Source of the DNA: Brevibacterium oceani | Lineage (GTDB): Bacteria > Actinomycetota > Actinomycetes > Actinomycetales > Brevibacteriaceae | Direction: 5' to 3' | NCBI RefSeq assembly: GCF_013623835.1 | Contig: NZ_JABKDE010000002.1 | Location: 186,001 to 250,000, forward strand | DNA length: 64,000 nucleotides | Part shown: in pieces, positions 19,108 to 27,736 of the stretch | How the letters are laid out: each line of letters begins with the position of its first letter | Position numbering within the stretch: the stretch's first letter is position 1 | Notes under the pieces: generated by a model | Database searches by the model: none | Seen by the model: only the letters and a program-made list of their open reading frames with translations | Told to the model about the DNA's origin: nothing | Program-made: the position numbers and the translations under genes

Positions 19108-19872
19108 CTACTTGACGAGCTGGATGCTCATCGGAACCTTGTAGACCTCTCCCTTGTTGGCTGCCACAGCAGCGATGATCATGAAGACGAGAGCGACGAT
19201 CCAGATGACGAAGTAGAGGATCGCGCCGAATCCGAAGGTGATCACTGCGAAGATGTCCGCCACGATGTAGGCGATGATCAGCGTCAGCTGGAAGTTCAGC
19301 GACTGGCGGGCCTGTTCGCGGATGAACGGCGACTCGTCCTTCTTCACAAGGAAGACGATGAGCGGGACGATCCACGCGGTGAAGATCGCTCCCACCTGTG
19401 TCCACGTCGCCGTGGAGCGCTCGGACGGCGAAGGCTGCCAGAAGCCCGCCGAACCCGGGCCGTAGGCCTGCGGAGGCAGGGCCCGCGAATCGAACGATCT
19501 GGTATTCGCCGCCGAGCCGGGGCCGTAGCCCTGCGGGCCGCCGTAGCCCTGCTGGGAGCCGTACGCCTGCTGGCTGCCGTATCCGGGCTGCGATCCGTAG
19601 GGTGATTGCGAGCTGGGCTGCTGCGATCCGTAGACAGGCTGACCACCCGGTTGCTGAGAACCGTACTGCGGTTGGGAGCCGTAAGGCTGCTGGGAACCCT
19701 GCTGTGGCTGCGATCCATAGGGCTGCTGCGCGCTCGGCTGCTGAGACTGCGGCTGCGATCCCGGCTGCGATCCCGGCTGGATGTATGGCTGCTGTGGCCC
19801 CGATTGAGCGGAGTAGTCCGGAGGCATCGGCTGTGCTCGGTTGTCGTTCGGCTGCTGGGGGTTGTCCGACAT
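19108..19872 (-). CDS. DUF4870 domain membrane protein with Gln/Tyr/Gly/Ser-rich N-terminal tail
   Basis: 254 aa. Residues 1-135 are low complexity, with many YGSQ and SQPQ repeats and almost no charge, and are predicted to be disordered. The C-terminal 110 residues hold a DUF4870-type domain: a W/H-containing first helix (TQVGAIFTAWIVPLIVFLVKKDESPFI), the EQARQSLNFQL motif, and two more transmembrane helices. The function of this family is unknown; other members are small inner-membrane proteins. A paralogue of similar plan lies directly upstream (19981-20565). ATG with AGAAGGGA upstream. TAGTGT at about 19901-19906 may be a -10 box. Confidence 0.85.
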   Translation of the reverse strand: MSDNPQQPNDNRAQPMPPDYSAQSGPQQPYIQPGSQPGSQPQSQQPSAQQPYGSQPQQGSQQPYGSQPQYGSQQPGGQPVYGSQQPSSQSPYGSQPGYGSQQAYGSQQGYGGPQGYGPGSAANTRSFDSRALPPQAYGPGSAGFWQPSPSERSTATWTQVGAIFTAWIVPLIVFLVKKDESPFIREQARQSLNFQLTLIIAYIVADIFAVITFGFGAILYFVIWIVALVFMIIAAVAANKGEVYKVPMSIQLVK

Positions 19873-19980
19873 TAGCGTCCCTTCTCACGTCTGCGTCACA
19901 CCACACTAGCTCAGTCTCTCCGCCGGAGAGTGTCTCCGAGGTGAACGGGGCCGAGCGCGATTACGGTTTCACGAACAAGA

Positions 19981-20565
19981 TTACTTGACGAACTCGAAGA
20001 CGAGGGGGATCTTGTAGCCCTCTCCGCGGTTGGCCGCGATGCCGGCGATGATATAGAGGACCGTGTACACCAGCGGGATGACGAAGGCACCGAAGACGAT
20101 GAACATCCCGAGTCCGAAGGTGACGAAGGAGAGGACGAACCCGAAGAACATCAGGATCAGCGTCGCCGCCGTGGTGGCGATCGTGTTCGTGATCATCGCG
20201 TTGAGGCCCTGACGCGTGTGTTCGCGGACGAAGGGCGACTCGTCCTTCTTGACGAGGAACATGATGAGAGGGAGGTATCCGAAGAGAAGAGTGCCCAGAT
20301 GCGACCACATCGCGGTGGTTCGCTCCCGCTCACCGGCCATCCAGAACAGTTCGGAGCCCGGACCGTACGCGTCATCGGGAAGAGCCTGAGAATCGAAGAG
20401 CACGGGATTGACGCCGGGCTGGGGCGGACCGAAACCGGGCTGCTGCCCGTGATTCGGCTGCCCATAGTTCTGCTGCGGGCCCTGCGACGACTGGGGTCCA
20501 GCAGCTTGTCCGTAGTTCGGCGGCATGGGGCGGCCGCTGTTCGGCGGTTGGGGGTTGAACGACAT
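19981..20565 (-). CDS. DUF4870 domain membrane protein, paralogue
   Basis: 194 aa. An Asn/Pro/Gln/Gly-rich N-terminal tail (about residues 1-65, with QQNYGQPNHGQQPGFG) is followed by the same core as its neighbour: a TTAMWSHLGTLLFGYLPLIMFLVKKDESPF helix, REHTRQGLNAM, then two strongly hydrophobic helices. The C-terminal ends KIPLVFEFVK and KVPMSIQLVK of the two paralogues align, supporting a tandem duplication. The ATG has AAAGGACC upstream and TAGTGT further upstream. Function unknown; a membrane role is inferred from the helices. Confidence 0.85.
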   Translation of the reverse strand: MSFNPQPPNSGRPMPPNYGQAAGPQSSQGPQQNYGQPNHGQQPGFGPPQPGVNPVLFDSQALPDDAYGPGSELFWMAGERERTTAMWSHLGTLLFGYLPLIMFLVKKDESPFVREHTRQGLNAMITNTIATTAATLILMFFGFVLSFVTFGLGMFIVFGAFVIPLVYTVLYIIAGIAANRGEGYKIPLVFEFVK

Positions 20566-20664
20566 GATGGTCCTTTCACTGCCTCTGTCGTTTCACACTA
20601 TCCCAGCGCCGTGTGCCGAGACATGCCGAAAAGACCCGATCGTGTTCCAACTCGGCAACACGTC

Positions 20665-21531
20665 TCAGCCGACGGTGACGAAGTCGATGAGCTCCTCGAC
20701 GCGTCCGGACAGAGTCGGTTCGACGTCGGCGATCGTGCTCACCTTCCCGAGGATCCGCACCCACCCTCGGGCGACATCGCGATGATCGGCATGCGGCCAG
20801 CCGATGCGCCGCAGGATCCCGGTCTTCCAATCCTCGCCGCGGGGCACGACCGGCCACTCCCTGATTCCGACCACATGCGGTTTGACCGCCTGCCAGATGT
20901 CGACATACGGATGGCCGATGATGTGGACGACATCGCGGTATCGAGGATCCGCGCGCACCGCCTCGGCGATCTTGGACTCCTTCGTCCCGGTCACGAGGTG
21001 ATCGGCAAGGACCCCCACCCGATGATCCTTGTCGGGGCCGAAGGCCGCGAGCTTGTCGGCGACGTCGTCCAGACCGCCGAGAGGTTCGACGACGACGCCC
21101 TCGATGCGCAGGTCATCGCCCCAGATCTTCTCGACCAGCTCCGCATCGTGTTTGCCCTCGACCCAGATCCGGGAACCGCGGGCCACGCGCGCCTTCGCTC
21201 CCTCCACCGCACGCGAGCCCGAGGCAGTGCGGCCCGGAGTGGTCGCCTTCTTCTTCGCGGGCAGGCGGACATCGACGGGCTGGCCCTCGAGAAGGAACCC
21301 CGGCCCCAGCGGAAAGGCGCGCACCTTGCCCGCCCGATCCTCGAGATTGACGACGACTCCCGCGGTGGTCTTCTCGGCACCGACCACTGCGCCGACGTAC
21401 CCGCTCATCGCATCCTCGAGCACCATCCCGAGCCCGAGCTCGACGGGTCGGGACTTCTTCGGACGGTGTGAGGAGGGGGAGCTGCCGGAGAGGACGTCGG
21501 GCCCGTAGCGATCGAAAGCATTCACGCTCAC
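20665..21531 (-). CDS. DUF3097 family protein
   Basis: About 288 aa; the family is common in actinobacteria and has no established function. The core begins NAFDRYGPDVL, goes on through LGLGMVLEDAMSGYVGAVVG, and has a central RGSRIWVEGKHDAELVEKIWGDDLR block that resembles a Toprim-like acidic strand (VEGKHDAE). It ends with a segment describing VRADPRYRDVVHIIGHPYVDIWQAVKP. The resemblance to Toprim/OLD-type nucleic-acid enzymes is inference from the E-G-x-x-D pattern only. The start is uncertain: GTG at 21531 or 21525. Upstream codons in the same frame belong to a repeat array. It is divergent from hrcA. Confidence 0.78.
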   Translation of the reverse strand: MSVNAFDRYGPDVLSGSSPSSHRPKKSRPVELGLGMVLEDAMSGYVGAVVGAEKTTAGVVVNLEDRAGKVRAFPLGPGFLLEGQPVDVRLPAKKKATTPGRTASGSRAVEGAKARVARGSRIWVEGKHDAELVEKIWGDDLRIEGVVVEPLGGLDDVADKLAAFGPDKDHRVGVLADHLVTGTKESKIAEAVRADPRYRDVVHIIGHPYVDIWQAVKPHVVGIREWPVVPRGEDWKTGILRRIGWPHADHRDVARGWVRILGKVSTIADVEPTLSGRVEELIDFVTVG

Positions 21532-21577
21532 CCACGATAATGGGCAGTCGGCGAATATTCCCGGTGCCCCACCGCGG

Positions 21578-21696
21578 CGTGCCGGACGGCACGTCCGGAA
21601 AGGCGTGCCGGACAGCGCTCCCGCGACGTGCCGCACGACACATCCTGGTAGGAGTGCCGGACGACACATCGCCGAGCGCGTGCCGGACGGCACGCC
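21578..21696. repeat. five-copy array of a GTGCCGGACGRCAC-type unit
   Basis: Near-palindromic units start at 21579, 21605, 21628, 21654 and 21680, spaced 26, 23, 26 and 26 bp. Copies 1 and 5 are identical over GCGTGCCGGACGGCACG; copies 2-4 differ by a few bases. The array fills the region between the DUF3097 gene and the hrcA promoter. Confidence 0.8.
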
Positions 21697-21702
21697 CCAG
21701 AC

Positions 21703-21731
21703 GTGAAATCGACTGCCAAGAAGCGTAGAAT
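21703..21731 (+). promoter_or_regulatory. candidate hrcA promoter
   Basis: GTGAAA (21703-21708) and TAGAAT (21726-21731) are separated by 17 nt. The -10 box touches the CIRCE operator, so HrcA bound there would block RNA polymerase. Confidence 0.5.
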
Positions 21732-21757
21732 TGGCACTCAGTGCTAGCGAGTGCCAA
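21731..21757. promoter_or_regulatory. CIRCE operator (HrcA binding site)
   Basis: TTGGCACTC, 9 nt, then GAGTGCCAA: a perfect 9-bp inverted repeat matching the CIRCE consensus TTAGCACTC-N9-GAGTGCTAA except for one symmetric base per arm. It lies 19 nt before the hrcA start and implies autoregulation of hrcA-dnaJ. Confidence 0.93.
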
Positions 21758-21776
21758 ACGTGTGGGGAGGTCAGCG

Positions 21777-22829
21777 ATGAACGACAGCAGGAGAGCTCAG
21801 GTGCTGCGCGCCATCGTCGAGGACTTCGTCGCCACGAACGAACCCGTCGGTTCGAAGGCCATCGTCCAGCGGCACACCCTCGGGGTGTCGCCGGCGACGA
21901 TTCGCAACGACATGGCCCAGCTCGAGCAGGACGGGTACATCGCTCAGCCCCACACCTCCGCCGGTCGGATCCCGACCGACCTCGGCTATCGGATGTTCGT
22001 CGATCGCATCGACGAGTTCAAACCGCTCACGCAGGCCGAACGGCGTGCGATCTTCCAGCTCATCGACGGCGACGTCGAACTCGATGAGATGCTCGACCGC
22101 ACCGTGCGCGTGCTCTCGGGTCTGACCCACCAGGTCGCGCTCATCCAGTACCCGACTGTGTCGCTGGCCCGCATCAAGCACATCGAGATCGTCGGGCTGG
22201 GACCAAACCGCGTCCTCGTCGTCCTCATCACCGACGCCGGCCAGGTCGAGCAGAAGACCGTGACCGTGGCGCAGGGACTCGATGACGACGGAGTGCGTGC
22301 GCTGCGCGACCGCATCAACGTCGAGTTCTCCGGCAAGAAGCTCTCCCGAGTCATGGGGGAGGCCGGAGCATCGTCACAGACCCCGACCGGCGCCGAGGCG
22401 GACCCGGCCGATGCCGTCGATCCCGACGTTGGCGAGGTGGAGAAGGTCAAGGCCGCGGTCGTCGACCTCGTCGCCGCGACCCGGGAGGACCGACTCATCA
22501 TGGCCGGCACCGCGAACCTCGCCCGGTCCGGACGCGAATTCGGTGAGCAGATGGCCCCGATCCTCGAGGCCTTCGAGGAACAGGTCGTGCTGCTGCGGCT
22601 GCTGACTTCGATGGCCGAGGACCACGATGAGATCAGCGTGCGCATCGGACGTGAGAACACTCACGAATCGTTCAGTTCGACATCGGTCGTGGCCGCCGAA
22701 TATGGTCATGACGCAGGTTCCTCGGCCCGCCTGGCGGTGCTGGGGCCGACGCGGATGGACTACCCGACGACGATCTCGGCCGTCAGGGCAGTGGCGAAGT
22801 ATGTGTCCTCGCTCCTCGATCGAGGATGA
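21777..22829 (+). CDS. hrcA: heat-inducible transcription repressor HrcA
   Basis: The 350-aa repressor binds CIRCE operators of chaperone genes and releases them when GroE is titrated by unfolded protein. The N-terminal winged helix (about residues 1-75) carries VGSKAI and the recognition helix in GVSPATIRNDMAQLEQDGYI, followed by HTSAGRIPT. The GAF-like dimerisation region follows, and the end holds LGPTRMDYPTTISAVRAVAKYVS. The ATG at 21777 has GGGGAGG 6 nt upstream; the ORF start at 21741 lies inside CIRCE and is rejected. dnaJ follows after 81 bp, so heat-shock control by CIRCE probably extends to it. Confidence 0.96.
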   Translation: MNDSRRAQVLRAIVEDFVATNEPVGSKAIVQRHTLGVSPATIRNDMAQLEQDGYIAQPHTSAGRIPTDLGYRMFVDRIDEFKPLTQAERRAIFQLIDGDVELDEMLDRTVRVLSGLTHQVALIQYPTVSLARIKHIEIVGLGPNRVLVVLITDAGQVEQKTVTVAQGLDDDGVRALRDRINVEFSGKKLSRVMGEAGASSQTPTGAEADPADAVDPDVGEVEKVKAAVVDLVAATREDRLIMAGTANLARSGREFGEQMAPILEAFEEQVVLLRLLTSMAEDHDEISVRIGRENTHESFSSTSVVAAEYGHDAGSSARLAVLGPTRMDYPTTISAVRAVAKYVSSLLDRG

Positions 22830-22910
22830 AGCGACACCGCACCGGACCGGGCCCCGAGCCCGCCACCATGAACACGAAGAACACACACCACCAGGGAGAG
22901 AGAAGTTTCT

Positions 22911-24029
22911 GTGGCCGATCACTATGAAACACTCGGAGTGTCCAAGGACGCTTCCGCGGCTGAGATCAAGTCGTCGTACCGGAAGCTGGCACGCAAGTAC
23001 CACCCGGACGTCAACCCCGGCCACGAAGACGAATTCAAGGCCATCTCGCTGGCCTACGATGTGCTCTCCGATCCGGAGAAGCGCCGCAACTACGATATGG
23101 GCGGCGGAGAGAACGGCCAAGGCGGATTCCCCGGCGGCGGCGGATTCGGAGGCTTCGGAGACATCTTCGAGACCTTCTTCGGCGGTGGCGGTGGGCAGGC
23201 CGGCGGCCCGATCCCACGCACCCAGCGCGGCAAGGACGCCCTCGTCGGTGTCAGCATCGACCTGAAGACCGCTGCCTTCGGCGGCACCGTCGACCTCGAC
23301 GTGACCACCGCCGTCGTGTGCGAGACCTGCTCGGGTGCCGGCACCCAGGAGGGCACCTCGGTCGAGACCTGCAGCCTGTGCCACGGAGCCGGCAGCGTCC
23401 AACGTATGACCCGGACCCTGCTGGGCCAGATGGTCACGAACCAGACCTGCAACTCCTGCCACGGCTTCGGCACCGTCATCCCCAACCCCTGCCTCAACTG
23501 CCAGGGCGACGGCCGGGTGCGCAAGCAGCGGACGATGAAGATCCGCATCCCCGCCGGCGTCTCCGACGGAACCCGCATCCAGCTGAGCAGCCAGGGCGAG
23601 GTCGGACCCGGCGGAGGACCCGCCGGCGACCTCTTCGTCGAGGTCATGGTCACCCGCCACGAGGTGTTCCAGCGCGACGGCGACAACCTCCGCGCCTCGG
23701 TGTCCGTGCCGATGACCGCCGCCGCTCTCGGCGCGACCATTCCGTTCGAGACCTTCGACGGCACCCAGGACCTCAGCATCGCCCCGGGCACCCAGTCGGG
23801 CACGGTCGTCAAGCTGACCGGTCTCGGCGCCTCCCGTCTGCGCTCGGAGACCCGCGGCGACCTGCTCATCACCGTCGACGTGCACACGCCGGACAAGCTC
23901 GACGACGAACAGCGCGAACTGTTCGAAAAGCTCGCCGAGCTGCGCGGTGAAGAGGCCCCACGGGCTCAGATCACCACCGAGAAGTCCGGCATGTTCTCCC
24001 GCATGCGTGAGAGGTTCGCCGGTCGGTGA
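22911..24029 (+). CDS. dnaJ: molecular chaperone DnaJ (DnaJ2 type)
   Basis: The 372-aa Hsp40 delivers unfolded clients to DnaK and stimulates its ATPase. The J domain covers residues 1-65, with HPD at 31-33. The Gly/Phe-rich linker is at about 64-105. Four CXXCXGXG zinc motifs ([32 protein letters not shown]) lie at about 140-205, followed by the substrate-binding C-terminal domains. It starts with GTG; GGGAGAG lies upstream. It is cotranscribed with hrcA and overlaps rsmE by GTGA. This hrcA-dnaJ pair is the second DnaJ of actinobacteria; a grpE-linked dnaJ would be expected elsewhere. Confidence 0.96.
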   Translation: MADHYETLGVSKDASAAEIKSSYRKLARKYHPDVNPGHEDEFKAISLAYDVLSDPEKRRNYDMGGGENGQGGFPGGGGFGGFGDIFETFFGGGGGQAGGPIPRTQRGKDALVGVSIDLKTAAFGGTVDLDVTTAVVCETCSGAGTQEGTSVETCSLCHGAGSVQRMTRTLLGQMVTNQTCNSCHGFGTVIPNPCLNCQGDGRVRKQRTMKIRIPAGVSDGTRIQLSSQGEVGPGGGPAGDLFVEVMVTRHEVFQRDGDNLRASVSVPMTAAALGATIPFETFDGTQDLSIAPGTQSGTVVKLTGLGASRLRSETRGDLLITVDVHTPDKLDDEQRELFEKLAELRGEEAPRAQITTEKSGMFSRMRERFAGR

Positions 24030-24790
24030 GTCTGCCCGTCTTCCACACCGCTGCCGCCGTCGAGGCGGTGCCCGGTCACGTCCTCACCGTCGGTGAGGAC
24101 GTCGCCGGACACGCGGTGCGAGTGCGTCGGATCGGCCCCGGTGAGCAGATCGAGGTCGTCGACGGTCAGGGCACACGTGCCCGCGGACAGGTCACGGCCG
24201 CCTCGGCGACGGGCATGGATATCGACGTCACAGCGGTCACGCGCGAGGACGAACCCCGTCCCCGCCTGGTCCTCGTCCAAGCCCTGGCGAAGGGCGACCG
24301 GGACCTGCAGGCCATCGAGGCGGCCACGGAGATCGGCGTCGACGAGGTCATTCCCTGGGCCGCAGAACGTTCGATCGCCGACTGGCCGGCGAAGAAGCGG
24401 GAGAAGATGGCGGCGAAGTGGGAGAACCTGCTCCACGCAGCATCCCTGCAGGCGAGACGCTCCCGCTTCCCCCGACTGCACGAACTCGTCCGCGGCACCG
24501 CACTGACCCGGTCGCTGGGCAGGTCGGATGCGGTGTTCGTCCTCCACGAGACTTCGCAGACGAGACTCTCCAAGGCACTTGCCGAACTCGGCTCCGGCAG
24601 CACACCCGTACAACCACCCGAACGCATCGTCCTCATCGTCGGTCCCGAGGGCGGCATCAGCGACGGCGAACTCGAGGCCCTCATCGGTGCCGGCGCACAG
24701 CCGGTGCTGCTCGGGCCCACTATTCTGCGCTCCTCCTCGGCCGGATCGGCCGGCCTCGTCATGGCCCAGAATTCATTGGGCCGTTGGTGA
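24026..24790 (+). CDS. rsmE: 16S rRNA (uracil-1498-N3)-methyltransferase
   Basis: A 254-aa SPOUT-class enzyme that methylates U1498 of 16S rRNA with S-adenosylmethionine. An N-terminal PUA-like domain ([21 protein letters not shown]) precedes the knotted domain, with [29 protein letters not shown], the SAM loop [12 protein letters not shown], and the trefoil-knot end [12 protein letters not shown]. The last motif is usually LRTETA; here it is SSSA, a mild departure. GTG start overlapping the dnaJ stop (GTGA). It belongs to the operon hrcA-dnaJ-rsmE-phoH-ybeY-CNNM-era. Confidence 0.93.
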   Translation: MSLPVFHTAAAVEAVPGHVLTVGEDVAGHAVRVRRIGPGEQIEVVDGQGTRARGQVTAASATGMDIDVTAVTREDEPRPRLVLVQALAKGDRDLQAIEAATEIGVDEVIPWAAERSIADWPAKKREKMAAKWENLLHAASLQARRSRFPRLHELVRGTALTRSLGRSDAVFVLHETSQTRLSKALAELGSGSTPVQPPERIVLIVGPEGGISDGELEALIGAGAQPVLLGPTILRSSSAGSAGLVMAQNSLGRW

Positions 24791-24860
24791 GCCGAGCGAC
24801 TACGATGGAAGCACACACAGGCGCCGTCTGAGACGGCGGCCCCGCACGCGAAGGAACATT

Positions 24861-25898
24861 CTGGACATCACCCCCACCACGAACCCTGCGAACACCACCG
24901 ACCAGCAGGCACCCGGCGGCGACGGCACCGATGCCGCAGCGTCCGGCAGCGACAGCGTCCGCCTCGTCATCCCCGACTCCATCGACCTCGTCGAATTCTT
25001 CGGACCCGGGGAGGCGAACCTGCGAGTGCTGGAGAAGATCTTCAGCGACCTCGACATCCACGTCCGTGCCAACCAGGTCCAGGCCGCCGGCGATCCGAAG
25101 CGCCTCGAGGCCTTCGTCGCAGTCATCGGAGAGCTGAAGAAGCTCCACGCGGCGGGACACCGCATCAACGAGGAGACGATCGAGCGCGTCACGTCGTTCT
25201 CCGCCGAGGGGGCGGCCGCCTCGGCGGTGCTGGGCACGAACATCCTGTCCACGCGGGGCAAGTCGATCCGACCGAAGACGATGGGCCAGCACGACTACGT
25301 CAAGGCCATCCGCAATCACACGATCACCTTCGGCATCGGTCCCGCCGGCACGGGCAAGACGTACCTGGCCATGGCGATGGCCGTCAACGCCCTCCAGCAC
25401 AAGGAGGTCTCGCGGATCATCCTCACCCGGCCCGCCGTCGAGGCCGGAGAGTCGCTGGGCTACCTGCCGGGCACACTCAACGAGAAGATCGACCCCTATG
25501 TGCGCCCTCTCTACGATGCGCTGCACGATATGGTCGACCCCGAATCCATCCCGCTGCTCATCGAGACCGGCACGATCGAGGTCGCACCGCTGGCGTACAT
25601 GCGCGGACGGACCCTCAACGACGCCTTCATCATCCTCGACGAGGCGCAGAACACCACGGCCGAGCAGATGAAGATGTTCCTCACGCGACTGGGATTCGGC
25701 TCGCGGATGGTCGTCACCGGCGACATCTCGCAGATCGACCTGCCGGGCAAGACCCGCAGCGGCCTCAAGGTCGTCCGCGACATCCTCAGCGGAATCGAGG
25801 ACCTGCAGTTCTGCGAGCTCGGCAGCAAGGACGTCGTCCGGCATTCGCTGGTGACGAAGATCGTCGACGCCTACGACCTGTGGGGGAGTGCCGAATGA
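24861..25898 (+). CDS. phoH: PhoH family ATPase, unusual start codon
   Basis: About 345 aa. PhoH-like (YbeZ) ATPases carry a RecA-like domain and partner with YbeY, whose gene follows. The N-terminal domain is VRLVIPDSIDLVEFFG... and includes a KH-like part. Walker A GPAGTGKT is at about residues 160-167, and Walker B-like ILDEAQN follows. No ATG, GTG or TTG exists between the upstream gene and the conserved N-terminus in this frame: the first GTG (in VLEKIF) would cut into the conserved domain. A CTG at 24861 has AAGGAA 4 nt upstream and is the best choice; ATT at 24858 is the alternative. The ybeY ATG overlaps its stop. Confidence 0.9.
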   Translation: MDITPTTNPANTTDQQAPGGDGTDAAASGSDSVRLVIPDSIDLVEFFGPGEANLRVLEKIFSDLDIHVRANQVQAAGDPKRLEAFVAVIGELKKLHAAGHRINEETIERVTSFSAEGAAASAVLGTNILSTRGKSIRPKTMGQHDYVKAIRNHTITFGIGPAGTGKTYLAMAMAVNALQHKEVSRIILTRPAVEAGESLGYLPGTLNEKIDPYVRPLYDALHDMVDPESIPLLIETGTIEVAPLAYMRGRTLNDAFIILDEAQNTTAEQMKMFLTRLGFGSRMVVTGDISQIDLPGKTRSGLKVVRDILSGIEDLQFCELGSKDVVRHSLVTKIVDAYDLWGSAE

Positions 25899-26383
25899 AC
25901 ACCGAGCTGCTCAATGAGACCGACACCGAGGTCGACCTCGACGAGGTCGTGGCGCTGACCGAATACTTAGGCGAGGCCCTTCACATGCACCCGGGCGCCG
26001 AACTGGCTGTGACTATGGTCGACACCGAGGCCATGTCCGAACTCCATGTGAACTGGATGGATCTCGACGGTCCGACCGATGTCATGTCCTTTCCTATGGA
26101 CCAGCTCCACCGGGGCGAACCCGACCGTCCCACCGAAGGCCAGATGGGCGACATCATCATCTGCCCCGAGGTGGCCCGCACCCAGGCCGAGACGGCCGGG
26201 CATTCGACGATGGACGAGATCCTGCTGCTGACCGTGCACGGATTCCTCCACCTGCTCGGCTACGACCACGGCGAGCCCGAGGAACGCGAGGAGATGTTCG
26301 CTCTCCAACGGCATCTGCTGCTGACCTTCTTCGCCGCCCGCTACGACGGCCGCACCGACATCCCCACCCCCACCGAGGTCTGA
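25895..26383 (+). CDS. ybeY: endoribonuclease YbeY (rRNA maturation)
   Basis: The 162-aa zinc enzyme is involved in 16S rRNA 3'-end maturation and ribosome quality control. The zinc motif HX3HX5H is visible as HGFLHLLGYDH, preceded by the conserved DVMSFPMD and MGDIIIC segments. ATG overlaps the phoH stop (ATGA), supporting coupled translation with its partner. The ORF could begin at 25880, but that would place it further inside phoH. A complete, typical member. Confidence 0.95.
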   Translation: MNTELLNETDTEVDLDEVVALTEYLGEALHMHPGAELAVTMVDTEAMSELHVNWMDLDGPTDVMSFPMDQLHRGEPDRPTEGQMGDIIICPEVARTQAETAGHSTMDEILLLTVHGFLHLLGYDHGEPEEREEMFALQRHLLLTFFAARYDGRTDIPTPTEV

Positions 26384-26385
26384 GC

Positions 26386-27735
26386 GTGTTCGCCTACTTC
26401 CTCGGAGCGGCCCTGTGCCTGGTCATCTCCGCGACCCTCTCTGCCGTCGACGCGGCACTGCTCAACGTCTCCCACCATGCGGTGGAAGAGGCGAAGGAGG
26501 AGGGCAGCCGTGCGGCCGTGCGGGTGGAGAAGATCCTCGTCGACCTGCCCACGAACATCAACGTCATCATCTTCGTGCGCAACTTCCTCGAGGCGCTGGC
26601 CACGGTCTTCATCGCCCTGGCCTATGACTCGACGTACTCCGTGGGACCGCTCATGGTCTTCCTCACGGTGCTCACCGCCTCGGTGGCGGTCTTCATCATC
26701 GCCGGAGTCTCCCCGCGCACGATCGGCAAACGCCGTTCCCTGGCCGTGTGCCTCAACCTCAGCTGGGTCGTGCGCATCGTCCTCGTCGTCCTCAAACCCC
26801 TGACGCGGATCCTCGTCGTCCTCGGCAACCTGCTGACCCCGGACAAGGTGTACAAGGACGGACCGTTCGTCACCTCCGAACAGCTACGCGACCTCGTCGA
26901 GCGGGCCAGCGAATCGGACATCATCGAAGACGGCGAACGCGAGATGATCCAGTCCGTGTTCAACCTCTCGGACACCTCGGCGAACGAGGTCATGGTCCCT
27001 CGCACGGATCTCATCACCGTCGACGCCGAGGTGGGGCTGCAGAAGACGCTCAACCTGTTCTTCCGCTCGGGGTTCTCCCGCATCCCCGTGTGCGGGGAGG
27101 ACCTCGACGACGTCCGCGGTGTCGCGTACCTCAAAGATGTGGCCCGTCGCCTCCACCTGCATCCGGAGGACGCGGACCGGCCCATCGGCAACCTCGCCCG
27201 CAGCGTGCTGTTCGTGCCGGAGACGAAGCCCGCGGACGATCTGCTGCGGCAGATGCAGCTGGACTCGACTCACCTGGCGATCCTCATCGACGAATACGGC
27301 GGCACCGCCGGGCTCGTGACGATCGAGGACATCGTCGAGGAGATCGTCGGTGAGATCGAGGACGAATACGACAGCAGCGATGACGAACTCGTTGCCGAAC
27401 CCGACGGTTCGTTCGTCATCAGCACCCGCATGTCGATCTCGGACTTCGCAGAGTACTTCGACGTGCGCATCGACGAAGACAACGTCAACAGCGTCGGCGG
27501 ACTGCTCTCGAAGCTCATCGACCGGGTGCCCATCGACGGTTCGCATGCGAGCATCGAGGGCCTCGAGATCGAAGCGATGGAGGGGCAGGGTCGGCGCCAC
27601 CGGATCACCCATGTGCGGGTCACCCGCTTGGGCGACGAACGGCAGGATCCCCGGATCGTCGGTGCCCCCGGGGCTGGCCGACCGGGACCGAGCGGATTCG
27701 GCGTCAAGGCCGGTCACACGAAGGAAGAGGACTGA
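26386..27735 (+). CDS. CNNM/CorC-type hemolysin family protein
   Basis: A 449-aa integral membrane protein. The N-terminal DUF21/CNNM domain has four hydrophobic helices (residues about 1-155). Two CBS domains follow (about 200-330, with VMVPRTDLITVDA and ILIDEYGGTAGLVTIEDIVEEIVGEI). A CorC/HlyC domain lies at about 345-430. Such proteins are linked to Mg2+ or Co2+ efflux; hemolysin is a historical name. GTG start 2 nt after ybeY. The C-terminal 20 residues are Gly/Pro-rich. It is part of the ybeY-era operon, as in most actinobacteria. Confidence 0.9.
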   Translation: MFAYFLGAALCLVISATLSAVDAALLNVSHHAVEEAKEEGSRAAVRVEKILVDLPTNINVIIFVRNFLEALATVFIALAYDSTYSVGPLMVFLTVLTASVAVFIIAGVSPRTIGKRRSLAVCLNLSWVVRIVLVVLKPLTRILVVLGNLLTPDKVYKDGPFVTSEQLRDLVERASESDIIEDGEREMIQSVFNLSDTSANEVMVPRTDLITVDAEVGLQKTLNLFFRSGFSRIPVCGEDLDDVRGVAYLKDVARRLHLHPEDADRPIGNLARSVLFVPETKPADDLLRQMQLDSTHLAILIDEYGGTAGLVTIEDIVEEIVGEIEDEYDSSDDELVAEPDGSFVISTRMSISDFAEYFDVRIDEDNVNSVGGLLSKLIDRVPIDGSHASIEGLEIEAMEGQGRRHRITHVRVTRLGDERQDPRIVGAPGAGRPGPSGFGVKAGHTKEED

Positions 27736-27736
27736 G

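Noticed and set aside
21578-21696. CRISPR-like array
   Set aside because: Units are 14-17 bp, degenerate and palindromic with 9-12 bp gaps of similar sequence; there are no unique spacers and no cas genes.
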